Numbered from the stretch's first letter, positions 47,743 through 56,351 are shown. The stretch is DNA of 64,000 nt from Dactylosporangium siamense (GCF_016862795.1 NZ_BONQ01000120.1:1-64000), one strand, 5' to 3'. Numbers and translations: made by a program. Notes: generated by a model from the sequence alone, not told the origin.

Positions 47743-48869
47743 CGGGCACCCGCCGCGACCGGCTGCGCCTTCTGCGAAGCGGACGGCTGGGAGAGCGCGC
47801 GGTGCGCGAGCTCCTGGCGGATCAGCGGCAGCAGGTGCCGGCCGTAGTCGATCGCGTCGTCCAGGGGGTCGTAGCCGCGGATCAGGATCGTGGTGACGCC
47901 GATGTCGACATAGTCGAGCAGGGCCTTCGCGACGGTCTCGGGCGTGCCGACCAGCGCGGTCGAGTTGCCGCCGGCGCCGGTCGCCCTGGCCGGGGCGGTC
48001 CACAGTGCACGGTCGTGCAGGTCACCCTTCGCGGCCGCGGCGAGCAGCCGCTGCGAGCCCACGTTCTCCGGTGCGCCGTTGGTACGCCACGCGCGCTGCG
48101 GCCAGTTCGCCGCGCCACTGGTGATCGTGTCGAGGATCGCGTGCGCCCGCTCCCAGGCGAGGTCCTCGGTCGGGGCGAGGATCGGGCGGAACGACACGCT
48201 GATGCCGGGCACGTCGGTGCGTCCGGCGGCGGCCGCGGCGGCCCGCACGGACGCGATCTGCTCCGCGGTCTCCTTCAGCGGCTCGCCCCACAGCGCGAAC
48301 GTGTCAGCGTGCTTGCCGCCGACCCGGTACGCCGCCTCCGACGACCCGCCGAAGAACAGCGGGATGCGGTGCGCCGGCTGGACGTGTGCGGCGAAGTCGG
48401 CGAAGCGGTAGTAGCGGCCGTCGTAGTCGAACGGCTCCGGCGAGGTCCAGGCCCGGCGCAGGATCTCCAGGTATTCGTCGGTGCGCGCGTACCGCTCGTC
48501 CTTGTCGAGGTAGTCGCCGTCGCGCTGCTGCTCGGTGTTGTTGCCGCCGGTGATCGTGTGCACGGCGACCCGGCCGCCGCTGAACTGGTCCAGGGTCGCG
48601 AACTGCCGCGCGGCGAGCGTCGGCGCGACGAAGCCGGGCCGGTGCGCGATGAGCAGGCCGAGCCGCTCGGTGTGGGCGGCGACGTGCGCGGCGACCTGGC
48701 CGCCCTCGGGCCAGCCGGAGCCGTAGCCGATGAGGATCCGGTCGAAGCCGCCGTCCTCGTGGGCGCGGGCGAACCGGCGCGTGTACGCCGGGTCGATCAC
48801 GGGCCCGGACGGCGCGTGGATCTCCGAGGCGTGCTGGGTGCCGATCATGCCGACGAACTCGACCGTCAT
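47739..48869 (-). CDS. LLM-class FMN-dependent monooxygenase, SsuD-like
   Basis: A 376-residue bacterial-luciferase-like monooxygenase close to alkanesulfonate monooxygenase (SsuD). It shows FDRILIGYGSGWPEGGQVAAHVAAHTERLGLLIAHRPGFVAPTLAARQFATLDQFSGGRVAVHTITGG, then DEYLEILRRAWTSPEPFDYDGRYYRF and PLFFGGSSEAAYRVGGKHADTFALWGEP, all SsuD-family blocks. It would use reduced FMN and oxygen to break a C-S bond and release sulfite. Its start and stop both overlap neighbours by 4 nt. Confidence 0.9.
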   Translation of the reverse strand: MTVEFVGMIGTQHASEIHAPSGPVIDPAYTRRFARAHEDGGFDRILIGYGSGWPEGGQVAAHVAAHTERLGLLIAHRPGFVAPTLAARQFATLDQFSGGRVAVHTITGGNNTEQQRDGDYLDKDERYARTDEYLEILRRAWTSPEPFDYDGRYYRFADFAAHVQPAHRIPLFFGGSSEAAYRVGGKHADTFALWGEPLKETAEQIASVRAAAAAAGRTDVPGISVSFRPILAPTEDLAWERAHAILDTITSGAANWPQRAWRTNGAPENVGSQRLLAAAAKGDLHDRALWTAPARATGAGGNSTALVGTPETVAKALLDYVDIGVTTILIRGYDPLDDAIDYGRHLLPLIRQELAHRALSQPSASQKAQPVAAGAR

Positions 48870-49975
48870 GACGTGTGCTCCTTCGTGTGCTGGGAACGGG
48901 TCAGCGCGGCCTGACCGGCCGCGGCGAGGATGGTGTCGTCCTGTGGGGTGTGGATGCGGGCGCAGAGCACGTCGCGCAGGTGGCGCTCCAGGGGGTTGCG
49001 GCGGTTGAGGGCGTTGTTGCCGATGAGCGCGACGGCCTGCTCGACCGCGCCGATCGCGGCCCGGGTGGCGACGAGCTTGCCGATGCCCGCGTCGACGGGG
49101 AGCCCGGCGTCGTAGTCGGCGGCCTGGGCGCGCACGAGGACCCGGGCCGAGACCAGCGCGGCCTCGATCTCGCCGACGGCGCTCTGGAAGCGGGGCAGGG
49201 TCGCGAGGGGCTTGCCGAGCGCGGCCGGGACCCGCTCGTGCAGGAAGCCGACCAGCCAGTCGCGGGCGGCGGTGGCGACACCGAGATACAGGGCGGCGAG
49301 CCCGAGCGCGTTCCAGTCACGGATGTCCGCGCCCGTCTCGACGAACGCCTCCAGGGGCACCCGCACGCCGTCGAGGTGCACGTCGTCGCTGCGGCTGGCG
49401 CGCAGCCCGAGATGGTCCCAGGTCGGCTCCACCCGCAGGCCGGGGCTGCCGCCGCGGACCAGGAACGACCCGACCCGCGCCGGGTCCTCGTCCGTGCGAC
49501 CCCACACGGCCATCCACGACAACGCGACCGCGCCGGTCGAGAAGATCTTGTGACCGTCGATCACCCACTCGGCGCCGTCGCGGCGGCCGATCGTCGCCGG
49601 CAGCCCACCACGGGCGGGGGTGCCGAGCTCCGGCTCCACCCGCAGCGAGTTGACGAGCGCCGGCCACTGCCGCGACTCGGCGAGCAGTTCGTCGTAGAGC
49701 TCCGCCGGCCACGACGGCCGGCGCGCCTGCGCGGCGTGGGTGAACAGCGTCATCGCCGTGACCAGCGCGACCGCCGGGTCCCCGGCGCCCAGCGCGGCGA
49801 GGATGTCGACGGTGCGGGCCAGCCCCGCGCCCTCGCCGCCGTAGCGGGCCGCGACGGTGGCGGTCAGCAGCCCGTGCTTGTGCACGACGGCGATCCCGTC
49901 GTAGGGGAACGACGCGTCCCGATCGTGCTCGGCCGCGCGGGCGGCGAGCGCCGCGGTGACGACCTCCAAGCTCAT
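48866..49975 (-). CDS. Acyl-CoA dehydrogenase-fold flavoprotein, SfnB/DszC-like
   Basis: A 369-residue acyl-CoA-dehydrogenase-fold protein: HGLLTATVAARYGGEGAGLARTVDILAALGAGDPAVALVTAM, GAEWVIDGHKIFSTGAVALSWMAVWGRTDED and HLGLRASRSDDVHLDGVRVPLEAFVE are typical, and the C-terminal QDDTILAAAGQAALTRSQ lacks the usual catalytic base pattern. In sulfur operons such proteins (SfnB, DszC) are FMNH2-dependent monooxygenases acting on sulfones, sulfides or sulfonates rather than dehydrogenases. Embedded between the ABC ATPase and LLM genes with 4-nt overlaps. ATG 49975 follows GGAGG. Confidence 0.85.
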   Translation of the reverse strand: MSLEVVTAALAARAAEHDRDASFPYDGIAVVHKHGLLTATVAARYGGEGAGLARTVDILAALGAGDPAVALVTAMTLFTHAAQARRPSWPAELYDELLAESRQWPALVNSLRVEPELGTPARGGLPATIGRRDGAEWVIDGHKIFSTGAVALSWMAVWGRTDEDPARVGSFLVRGGSPGLRVEPTWDHLGLRASRSDDVHLDGVRVPLEAFVETGADIRDWNALGLAALYLGVATAARDWLVGFLHERVPAALGKPLATLPRFQSAVGEIEAALVSARVLVRAQAADYDAGLPVDAGIGKLVATRAAIGAVEQAVALIGNNALNRRNPLERHLRDVLCARIHTPQDDTILAAAGQAALTRSQHTKEHTS

Positions 49976-50961
49976 GCCGTCCTCCTGGTGCTCATCGCGC
50001 CGACCGCCAGCCGGGACCGCCACGCGTCGGCGTGGTGGCACGCCACCGACCACTCCGAGCCCGCGGTCGAGGGTGCGGTGACACAGGCCTGCGTCGCGAA
50101 GGGGCACCGCGACGCGTAGGAACAGGCGTCGGGCCCGAACGCCGCGACGGGCCGGTGGTCCGGGGCCGGCCGCAGTGCCCGCGCCGGGATCGGGTGCTCC
50201 CGGCGGACGCTGGGCGCGGACGCGGTGAGCAGGGCCGTGTACGGGTGCCGCGGCTCGCTCAGCACCCGCCCGATCGGGCCCTGCTCGACCAGCCGCCCGC
50301 CGTAGAGCACGGCGACCCGGTCGGCGATCCCGGCGAGGGAGCTCAGGTCGTGGGAGATGACGACGACGGTGACCCCGGACCGGTCGCGCAGGTCGGCGAG
50401 GAGGCGCAGGACGTGGTTGCGGTTGGACGCGTCGAGGGCGCTGACGGGTTCGTCGCACAGCAGCAGCCGCGGCTGGAGGGCGACGGCGCGGGCGAGCAGC
50501 ACCCGCTGCCGCTGGCCGCCGGAGATCTGCCCCGGCAGCCGGGCCGCGAGGGACTGGTCGAGCCCGACCTGGGCGAGGGCGGCGCGGACCCGGGCGTCGA
50601 TCGCGGCCCGGTCCAGCGTGCCGGCGACGACGAGCCCCTCGGCGACGATCCGGGCGACGGTGTGCTGCGGGTCGAGGGCGCGCAGCGGGTCCTGGAACAC
50701 GTACTGGACCTGGCCGGCGCGCCGCCACGCCCGGCGGGCCTTGCCGCGCAGCGCGGTGAGGTCGGTGCCCTCGAAGGTGATCCGGCCGGCGCGCACCGGC
50801 GACAGCCCGACGACCGCGCGGGCCAGGGTGGTCTTGCCGGAGCCGGTCTCGCCGATGATGCCGAGGATCTCCCCCGCCTGGACGTGCAGCGACAGGTCGG
50901 CCAGGACCCGGTGCCTGTCGAACGTGACGTCGAGCCCGTCCACAGCGAGCAGGGTGCTCAT
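49972..50961 (-). CDS. ABC transporter ATPase, DppF/OppF type
   Basis: A 329-residue ATP-binding subunit. Walker A is GIIGETGSGKTTLARAVVGL, the Q-loop is YVFQDPLRALDPQ, the signature LPGQISGGQRQRVLLARAVA, Walker B LLLCDEPVSALDASN, and the H-loop VVISHDLSS. The C-terminal oligopeptide extension (LTASAPS...CSYASRCPFATQACV) carries the Cys pattern of the DppD/F class. It pairs with the next ATPase to drive the importer. Confidence 0.93.
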   Translation of the reverse strand: MSTLLAVDGLDVTFDRHRVLADLSLHVQAGEILGIIGETGSGKTTLARAVVGLSPVRAGRITFEGTDLTALRGKARRAWRRAGQVQYVFQDPLRALDPQHTVARIVAEGLVVAGTLDRAAIDARVRAALAQVGLDQSLAARLPGQISGGQRQRVLLARAVALQPRLLLCDEPVSALDASNRNHVLRLLADLRDRSGVTVVVISHDLSSLAGIADRVAVLYGGRLVEQGPIGRVLSEPRHPYTALLTASAPSVRREHPIPARALRPAPDHRPVAAFGPDACSYASRCPFATQACVTAPSTAGSEWSVACHHADAWRSRLAVGAMSTRRTA

Positions 50962-51977
50962 GCGCCCACCAGTTCCAGGGTCGCGGCCCGGTGGCACCGG
51001 ACCTGACGGTCGTCCACCGTGGACAGTGCGACGGGGGTCGCGCAGGTGTCGGTGGCGTGCGCGCAGCGGGCCGCGAACCGGCACCCGACCGGCATCGCGC
51101 CCGGCTCCGGCGGCCGCCCCGGGATGACCTCGAGGTCGCGGCGGCGCCAGTCCCCCAGGGACGCGACCCGCAGCAGGGCCTCCGTGTACGGGTGCCGCGG
51201 GTTGGCGATGACGTCGGCGGTCGGGCCCTGCTCGACGATCTCACCGGCGTAGAAGACCGCGACCCGGTCGCAGACCTCGGCGACGACGGCCAGGTCGTGG
51301 CTGACCAGCAGCAGCGCCAGTCCACGCTCCTCCCGCAGCTGCCGCAGCAGATCGAGGACCTCGGCCTGCACGGCGGCGTCGAGGGCCGTGGTGGCCTCGT
51401 CGGCGACGAGCAGCTCGGGTTCTCCCGCGACGGCGATGGCGATGAGCGCCCGCTGGAGCATGCCGCCGGACAGTTCGTGCGGGTACTGGTCGTACACCGC
51501 CGTCGCCCGGCGCAGCCCCATCGCGGCGAGCAGTTCGACGGCGGCCGCGCGGGTCTGGTTGCGGGGCAGGCGGCGCTTGAGCCGCAGCTGCTCGGCGAGC
51601 TGCCGGCCCACGGTCAGCGACGGGTTCAGGTAGGACGCCGGGTCCTGGAACACCGCGGCGAGGCGGTTGCCGCGCACCGCGTCCCAGCCACGCCGGTCCA
51701 GCCCGGTCAGCTCGACGTCCGCGCCGCTGGAACCGCCGCCGAGGTGGATGCCGCCGCCGGTGACCGCCACGCCGGGCGGGAGGACGCCGAGAACGGCCCG
51801 GCAGGTGAGCGTCTTGCCGGATCCCGACTCGCCGACCAGGCCCACGGACTCACCCCGGCCGATCGTGAACGACACGTCCCGGACGGCTTCCCGGGCTGCC
51901 GCGGCGCCGGCGCTGGACGTACCGCTGCCGCCGCCGACGGAAACATGGAGGTTGTCGACCCGAAGGACCGCGCTCAT
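50958..51977 (-). CDS. ABC transporter ATPase, DppD/OppD type
   Basis: A 339-residue ATPase. Walker A is GLVGESGSGKTLTCRAVLGV, then the Q-loop VFQDPASYLNPSLTVG, signature PHELSGGMLQRALIAIAVA, Walker B LLVADEATTALDAAVQ and H-loop LLVSHDLAVVAEV. The C-terminal CRFAARCAHATDTCATP is the Cys cluster of peptide/nickel ABC ATPases. Overlaps both neighbours by 4 nt. Confidence 0.93.
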   Translation of the reverse strand: MSAVLRVDNLHVSVGGGSGTSSAGAAAAREAVRDVSFTIGRGESVGLVGESGSGKTLTCRAVLGVLPPGVAVTGGGIHLGGGSSGADVELTGLDRRGWDAVRGNRLAAVFQDPASYLNPSLTVGRQLAEQLRLKRRLPRNQTRAAAVELLAAMGLRRATAVYDQYPHELSGGMLQRALIAIAVAGEPELLVADEATTALDAAVQAEVLDLLRQLREERGLALLLVSHDLAVVAEVCDRVAVFYAGEIVEQGPTADVIANPRHPYTEALLRVASLGDWRRRDLEVIPGRPPEPGAMPVGCRFAARCAHATDTCATPVALSTVDDRQVRCHRAATLELVGA

Positions 51978-52786
51978 GCCGCACCGCCGGGGCGGATGGC
52001 GTCGGCGAGGGCGTTGAGGGCGGCGACCGCCACCATGATGAGGGCCGCGGGGATGACCGGCGCCCATGGTTGCTGGGACAGGAATCCGAGCTCGCTGGCG
52101 AGGACTCCTCCCCAGGTAGGAGCGGGCGGCTGGACGCCGATGCCGAGGAACGTCAGCGACGACACCGCGAGCAGCGCGCCGCCGGTGGCCTGTGCGGCGG
52201 TGACGGCGACGGTCGGCACGACCTTGCCCCACACGTGGGTGCGCAGGATCCGCCATCGTGAGGCACCGAACAGTTCGGCGGCCTCGACGTAGTGGGCCCG
52301 GGTGAGGCTGAGCCCGGCGGCGCGGGTGACCCGGAAGAACAGCGGCGCGAAGAGCACGCCGATCGCCACCATCGCCTGGCTGAGACCGTTGCCGAGGATG
52401 CCGGTGACGGCGATCGCGAACACGATGAACGGCAGCGTCATCACGGCGTCGACGGCGCGCAGCAGCACCCATTCGACGGTCCGGCCGAGCCACAGCGACG
52501 CGAGGCCGGGCAGGACCCCGAGGGCGAGCCCGACGCCGACGCTCTCCAGGGCGGCGACGACCGTGGTGCCGGTGCCGGCGAGGAGCCGGCTGAACACGTC
52601 GCGGCCGAGGTAGTCGGTGCCGAACGGGTGGATCAGGCTCGGCCCGCGCAGTGCCAGGTCCGGGTCCTGCAGCAGCGGGTCGTGCGGCGCGACGGTCCCG
52701 CCGGCAACGGCGAGGAACGTCACCACGGCCAGGACGCTGAGGGCGAGTCGCGCCGACGGGAGGCGGACGGCGGTCAGCGTGCTCAT
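51974..52786 (-). CDS. ABC transporter permease, DppC type
   Basis: A 270-residue inner-membrane permease with about six helices. The segment HPFGTDYLGRDVFSRLLAGTGTTVVAALESVGVGLALGVLPGL is the DppC N-terminal signature, and FRVTRAAGLSLTRAHYVEAAELFGASRWRILRTHVWGKVVPTV is the EAA loop contacting the ATPases. Couples to DppB above and DppD below by overlapping stop/start codons. Confidence 0.93.
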   Translation of the reverse strand: MSTLTAVRLPSARLALSVLAVVTFLAVAGGTVAPHDPLLQDPDLALRGPSLIHPFGTDYLGRDVFSRLLAGTGTTVVAALESVGVGLALGVLPGLASLWLGRTVEWVLLRAVDAVMTLPFIVFAIAVTGILGNGLSQAMVAIGVLFAPLFFRVTRAAGLSLTRAHYVEAAELFGASRWRILRTHVWGKVVPTVAVTAAQATGGALLAVSSLTFLGIGVQPPAPTWGGVLASELGFLSQQPWAPVIPAALIMVAVAALNALADAIRPGGAA

Positions 52787-53793
52787 CGCTTGCCCTGCGG
52801 GGTCAGCCGCAGCACGGCGATGTTGACCAGGGTGTTGCAGATCAGCACGACCGTGACGGTGACCAGCAGGGTGCCCTGGATCAGCGGGACGTCGTGCTGC
52901 CCGGACGCCTGCAGCGCCAGCTGGGCCAGGCCCGGCAGGTTGAAGATCTTCTCGGTGACGACGGCGCCGCCGAGGATCATCGGCACGCCGATGCCCAGCA
53001 CGGTGAGGGCTGGCCCGATGGCGTTGCGCAGCGCGTGGCCGAACAGGACCCGGCGGGTGCCGAGGCCGCGCACGACGGCGCCGGTGACGTAGTTCTCGCC
53101 GAGCTGCCCGACCAGCGAGGTGCGCAGCTGCCGGGCGATGGAGGCGGCGATGTCGAGACTCAGCGCGAGCGCCGGCAGGATCGCGAAGCGCAGCCACTGG
53201 CCGAGGCCGTTCTCCAGGGGCACGTAGCCGCCGGCCGGCAGCGCCTTGAGCAGCACCGAGAAGATGATGATGAGGCCGATGCCGAGCACGAACGGTGGCA
53301 GCGTGCCGAGCGCGGAGGCGACGGCGGTGACGGTCCGGTCGAGGCGGCCGCCCTGCCGCAGCGCCGCGCCGATCCCGGCGGCCCCGCCGATGAGCACGGC
53401 CAGGAGGATCGCGAGGCCGGCCAGGGCGAGGTCGACGGGGAGCGCGGCGAAGATGCTGTCGGCGACCGGGATGGTGGTGAAGTACGACCGGCCGAGGTCG
53501 CCCCGCAGCGCCGAGAACAGCCAGTCGACGTACTGCACCGGTAGTGGCCGGTCGAGGCCGAACTCGTGGTTCATCCGGGCGATGTCGGCCGGGGTCGCGG
53601 TCTCGCCGAGGACCGCGGCGGCCGGGTTGCTCGGCGACAGCGCGCCGAGCCCGAACGTCAGCAGCGACGAGAACACGAACACCACAACGGGCGTGGCGAG
53701 GGTACCGATCCAGCGTCGGGACCTCCGCTTCGGCGGCGCCGGGTCCGGCTTTGCCACAGCCACCGGAGCCGGTCGCGACAGCAGCGTCGTCAT
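52783..53793 (-). CDS. ABC transporter permease, DppB type
   Basis: A 336-residue permease. FVFSSLLTFGLGALSPSNPAAAVLGETATPADIARMNHEFGLDRPLPVQYVDWLFSALRGDLGRSYFTTIPVADSI is the DppB N-terminal block (LGLDxPxxxQY...GDLGxS). The EAA loop is RQLRTSLVGQLGENYVTGAVVRGLGTRRVLFGHALRNAIGPAL. With DppC it forms the transmembrane channel. Confidence 0.93.
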   Translation of the reverse strand: MTTLLSRPAPVAVAKPDPAPPKRRSRRWIGTLATPVVVFVFSSLLTFGLGALSPSNPAAAVLGETATPADIARMNHEFGLDRPLPVQYVDWLFSALRGDLGRSYFTTIPVADSIFAALPVDLALAGLAILLAVLIGGAAGIGAALRQGGRLDRTVTAVASALGTLPPFVLGIGLIIIFSVLLKALPAGGYVPLENGLGQWLRFAILPALALSLDIAASIARQLRTSLVGQLGENYVTGAVVRGLGTRRVLFGHALRNAIGPALTVLGIGVPMILGGAVVTEKIFNLPGLAQLALQASGQHDVPLIQGTLLVTVTVVLICNTLVNIAVLRLTPQGKR

Positions 53794-55322
53794 GACACGG
53801 TCACCCCTTCGAAGCGCTGGACGGCGGTGAACTCGGGGATCGCCGACACGTTTGCGCGGCGGGCGAGGATTCGCGGCACGCTGTAGAGGAAGACGTTGGG
53901 CATCGACTTGACCGCGACCGCGGTCGCCGCCTGCAGGACGCTCGGGTAGGACGGGTCGTCCAGCGGGGTCCTGCTGACCTTCGCGAGGGCGTCGGCGAGC
54001 TCCGGCGGGGTCTGCCGGCCGGGGTTCATCAGCCCTTCCTTGCCGAACAGCACCTGGAACGCCTGGACGGCGGAGTCCCGGCCGGCGAACTGGTCGACGA
54101 ACAGGGCCTTGCTGTGCTGGACGTACACCAGCTGCGTCGCCTGTGCCTGCGGGATGACCTCGATGGTGGCCTTGAACCCGGCGGCGTTGAGCTGCGACTG
54201 CAGCTGCTCCGGCACGCCCTCGGCCTTGGCGGTGGTGATGACGACCTCGACCGGCGAGGTGCCGTAGCTCGACTGGGCGAGGAGTTGCTTCGCCTTGTCG
54301 GGGTTGTGCTGGTAGATGCCTTCGAGGCTGTTGCTGTAGCCGGCGTAGCCCTTCGGGAACGGCTGGTAGGCGACGTCGCCGTGGCCGAACTGTGCGGTCT
54401 TGAGCAGCGCGGCCCGGTCGACGGCGTAGCGCAGTGCCTCGGTGACCTTCGGGTCGTCGAACGGCTTCTTGGCGATGTTGACGTCGAGGACCGCGACCAC
54501 CAGCGACGGGATCACCTGGACCGGCAGGCCGGCGGCCTTGGCGGCCTCGACCTGGCTGCCGGGGATCTGCGCCACGTCGTACTGCCCGGACTGCAGTGCG
54601 GCCACGACCGTGGCGGGCTCCGGCAGCGGGTAGGCCTCGAAGCCGCCGAGCTTGATGTTCGCGGCGTCCCAGTAGTCGGGGTTGCGGGTGAGGGTGGCCT
54701 TGGCGTTCTGCACATACGCGGTGAGCGTGAACGGCCCGGCGCCGACGGGCTTGGTCGCGAGCGCCGTGGCGTCGGCCTCGAACGCCGCCGGGCTGACGAT
54801 CATGCCGGTCTTGCCGGCGAAGAGGTTCGGGATCTGGTAGTCGGCCTGGGCGAGGCCGATGACCACGGTGGTGGCGTCGGGCGCGGTGACCGACTTGACG
54901 TTGGCGAGCTGCGCGGCGATGAGCGACTTGGGGAAGTCGCGGCCGCGCTCCAGGCTCTTCTTCACCGCGGTCGCGTCCAGGGCGGTGCCGTCGCTGAACT
55001 TGAGGCCGGGCCGCAGCGTGAACGTCAGCGTGGTGCCGGCGGCGTCGTACTTCCAGCCGGTCGCGAGGGCCGGGACGGCGTTGCCCTTCTCGTCGAGCTT
55101 GGTGAGGCCGGCGTAGACCAGCGACAGCAGGTGCACGTCCCAGCCGGCGGACGAGGTGACCGGGTCCCAGCTGGTGACGGTGGACCAGCCCCACTTGAGG
55201 GTGCCGCCGGCGGTGCCGCCGGGGCCGGCGACCGTCCCGTCACCGCAGGCGGCGAGCAGGGTCGCGGTGCCGGCTGCGGCACCAAGTCCGAGGAACGACC
55301 TGCGGGTCAGCGATGAGCTCAT
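53790..55322 (-). CDS. ABC transporter substrate-binding lipoprotein, SBP family 5
   Basis: A 510-residue solute-binding lipoprotein of the peptide/nickel group. The signal SSSLTRRSFLGLGAAAGTATLLAACG combines a Tat-like RR motif with a lipobox (LAAC). Family blocks follow: LTKLDEKGNAVPALATGWKYDAAGTTLTFTLRPGLKFSDGTALDATAVKKSLERG and VTEALRYAVDRAALLKTAQFG. In this operon the ligand is more likely an organosulfur compound than a peptide. ATG 55322 has only a weak ribosome site; the cysteine leader ORF ends 116 nt upstream. Confidence 0.92.
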   Translation of the reverse strand: MSSSLTRRSFLGLGAAAGTATLLAACGDGTVAGPGGTAGGTLKWGWSTVTSWDPVTSSAGWDVHLLSLVYAGLTKLDEKGNAVPALATGWKYDAAGTTLTFTLRPGLKFSDGTALDATAVKKSLERGRDFPKSLIAAQLANVKSVTAPDATTVVIGLAQADYQIPNLFAGKTGMIVSPAAFEADATALATKPVGAGPFTLTAYVQNAKATLTRNPDYWDAANIKLGGFEAYPLPEPATVVAALQSGQYDVAQIPGSQVEAAKAAGLPVQVIPSLVVAVLDVNIAKKPFDDPKVTEALRYAVDRAALLKTAQFGHGDVAYQPFPKGYAGYSNSLEGIYQHNPDKAKQLLAQSSYGTSPVEVVITTAKAEGVPEQLQSQLNAAGFKATIEVIPQAQATQLVYVQHSKALFVDQFAGRDSAVQAFQVLFGKEGLMNPGRQTPPELADALAKVSRTPLDDPSYPSVLQAATAVAVKSMPNVFLYSVPRILARRANVSAIPEFTAVQRFEGVTVS

Positions 55323-55438
55323 GGGGACGGAAGCCTTTCGAAGGTGTCGTGGGGTGCTTGAGGGTGCACGGAACCGTCCGCAGCGGGTGCGGCTTCAAGG
55401 AAGAGATGGGCGACAGGCCCGAAGAGATCGACGGTGAC
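55323..55438 (-). promoter_or_regulatory. Attenuator region between leader ORF and SBP gene
   Basis: The untranslated RNA between the leader stop and the SBP start can form small hairpins, including GGGC-N5-GCCC (55408-55420) and CCGCA-N5-TGCGG (55378-55392). These could compete with folding around the leader stop when ribosomes stall at the Cys codon. Hairpins are seen; attenuation is inferred from the family of leader peptides. Confidence 0.4.
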
Positions 55439-55513
55439 TTATCGACAGAGGGCGCTGGCCGTGCGCCGGAAGTCGACGTAGCGACGAACTACGCCGGGGT
55501 GGGTCGATGTCAT
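55439..55513 (-). CDS. Cysteine leader peptide (uORF, 24 aa)
   Basis: A 24-codon ORF, ATG 55513 to TAA 55439, upstream of the sulfur operon. It ends RRYVDFRRTASALCR, the RRxVDxxRxxSAxCR pattern of actinobacterial putative leader peptides placed before sulfur-assimilation genes. The Cys codon (TGT) is next to last but one before the stop. Such leaderless uORFs act as cysteine-responsive attenuators in mycobacteria: when Cys-tRNA is scarce the ribosome stalls and the downstream genes are expressed. There is no Shine-Dalgarno; a promoter ends 6 nt before the ATG. Confidence 0.85.
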   Translation of the reverse strand: MTSTHPGVVRRYVDFRRTASALCR

Positions 55514-55549
55514 GTGCCCATCATGCGGACGCCGCTTCAGTGTCGTCAA
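55514..55549 (-). promoter_or_regulatory. Promoter of the sulfur operon
   Basis: On the minus strand TTGACG (complement of 55544-55549), an 18-bp spacer and CATGAT (complement of 55520-55525) end exactly 6 nt before the leader-peptide ATG. The -35 differs from TTGACA at one base. It would start transcription at or next to the A of that ATG, giving a leaderless uORF. Confidence 0.6.
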
Positions 55550-55604
55550 TAGCCATCGGGAAGTGTCCTATTGTTCGAGACAAATCCGATGGTTTTTATA
55601 GGAG

Positions 55605-56351
55605 TTATCGGGCCGGGGCGACGCGCTCGACCGCGTCCACGTACTGCTGCAGGGGCCGCCAACCCGGCACGATTTCCCTGCCCAGAGGCCCTTCGAAGAG
55701 CAGCGTGGGCAGCGCGTAGCGCAGACCGCCGTCGATCGGCTTAGCCGCGCCGCAGTGTGGACCCGGCGCGGTGAGGCCGATCACCTCGGCCGCCGGGCGG
55801 CGGGTCTCCAGCCAGTCCGCGCGCACGGCGGCCTCGATCCGCGGGTCCTCCAGGTCCCGGGCGAAGGCGTCGAGATCGAGGCCCTCGACCCCCGCCGCCG
55901 CGGCCAGGACGCGCTCGGCGGTGTCGGCCGGCTCACCCCTGAGGAACATCGCCTCGCGGAGCCTTCTCAGGACGGCGCCCTCGACGCCCTGCCGGGCCGC
56001 GGCCTTGGCGCCGATCGACGCCGGCCACGAGCTCAGCGCGACCCGCTCCAGCCGGGCCGGGCAGGGCGCGCCGGTGTGCTCGGAGACCTGCTGGACGAAC
56101 CGGAAGTACCAGGCGGTCTCCGCGGCCGGGTCCGGCGGCGGGTCGTCGTCGAGGTCGAACAGGATGCCGTACACCCGGCGCCACCGGGACCGGCCCCCGG
56201 TCAGCTCGCGCAGCCGCTGGAACGTCGGCTCCGACCCCCACGCCCACGGGCACATCGGGTCGGTGAACTCGACGACCTCCAGGGCCTGCTTCAGAAGGGG
56301 GGTCGGTGCGAGGCGAGGTCCAGGCGTCGGCTGGGGCCGCAGCCCGGCCAT
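55605..56351 (-). CDS. DsbA-family (FrnE-like) thioredoxin-fold protein
   Basis: About 248 aa, of the DsbA/FrnE-like group. The active-site loop reads EFTDPMCPWAWGSEPTF: CPWA in place of CxxC, so only the first Cys remains and disulfide exchange would need another thiol. WYFRFVQQVSEHTG, AVLRRLREAMFLRGEPAD and YALPTLLFEGPLG (cis-Pro loop) are family blocks. The start is uncertain: ATG 56351 lies inside the spacer of a 21-bp inverted repeat and gives a Pro-rich N-terminus (AGLRPQPTPGPRLAPTP) before the fold begins. Follows the cupin and Rrf2 genes on the same strand. Confidence 0.75.
   Translation of the reverse strand: MAGLRPQPTPGPRLAPTPLLKQALEVVEFTDPMCPWAWGSEPTFQRLRELTGGRSRWRRVYGILFDLDDDPPPDPAAETAWYFRFVQQVSEHTGAPCPARLERVALSSWPASIGAKAAARQGVEGAVLRRLREAMFLRGEPADTAERVLAAAAGVEGLDLDAFARDLEDPRIEAAVRADWLETRRPAAEVIGLTAPGPHCGAAKPIDGGLRYALPTLLFEGPLGREIVPGWRPLQQYVDAVERVAPAR

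Noticed and set aside
55430-55465. A plus-strand resemblance to the start of a SAM-I riboswitch (CTTATCGACAGAGG)
   Set aside because: It is on the wrong strand for the sulfur operon and the rest of the aptamer cannot be found; on the minus strand the same bases encode the end of the leader peptide.
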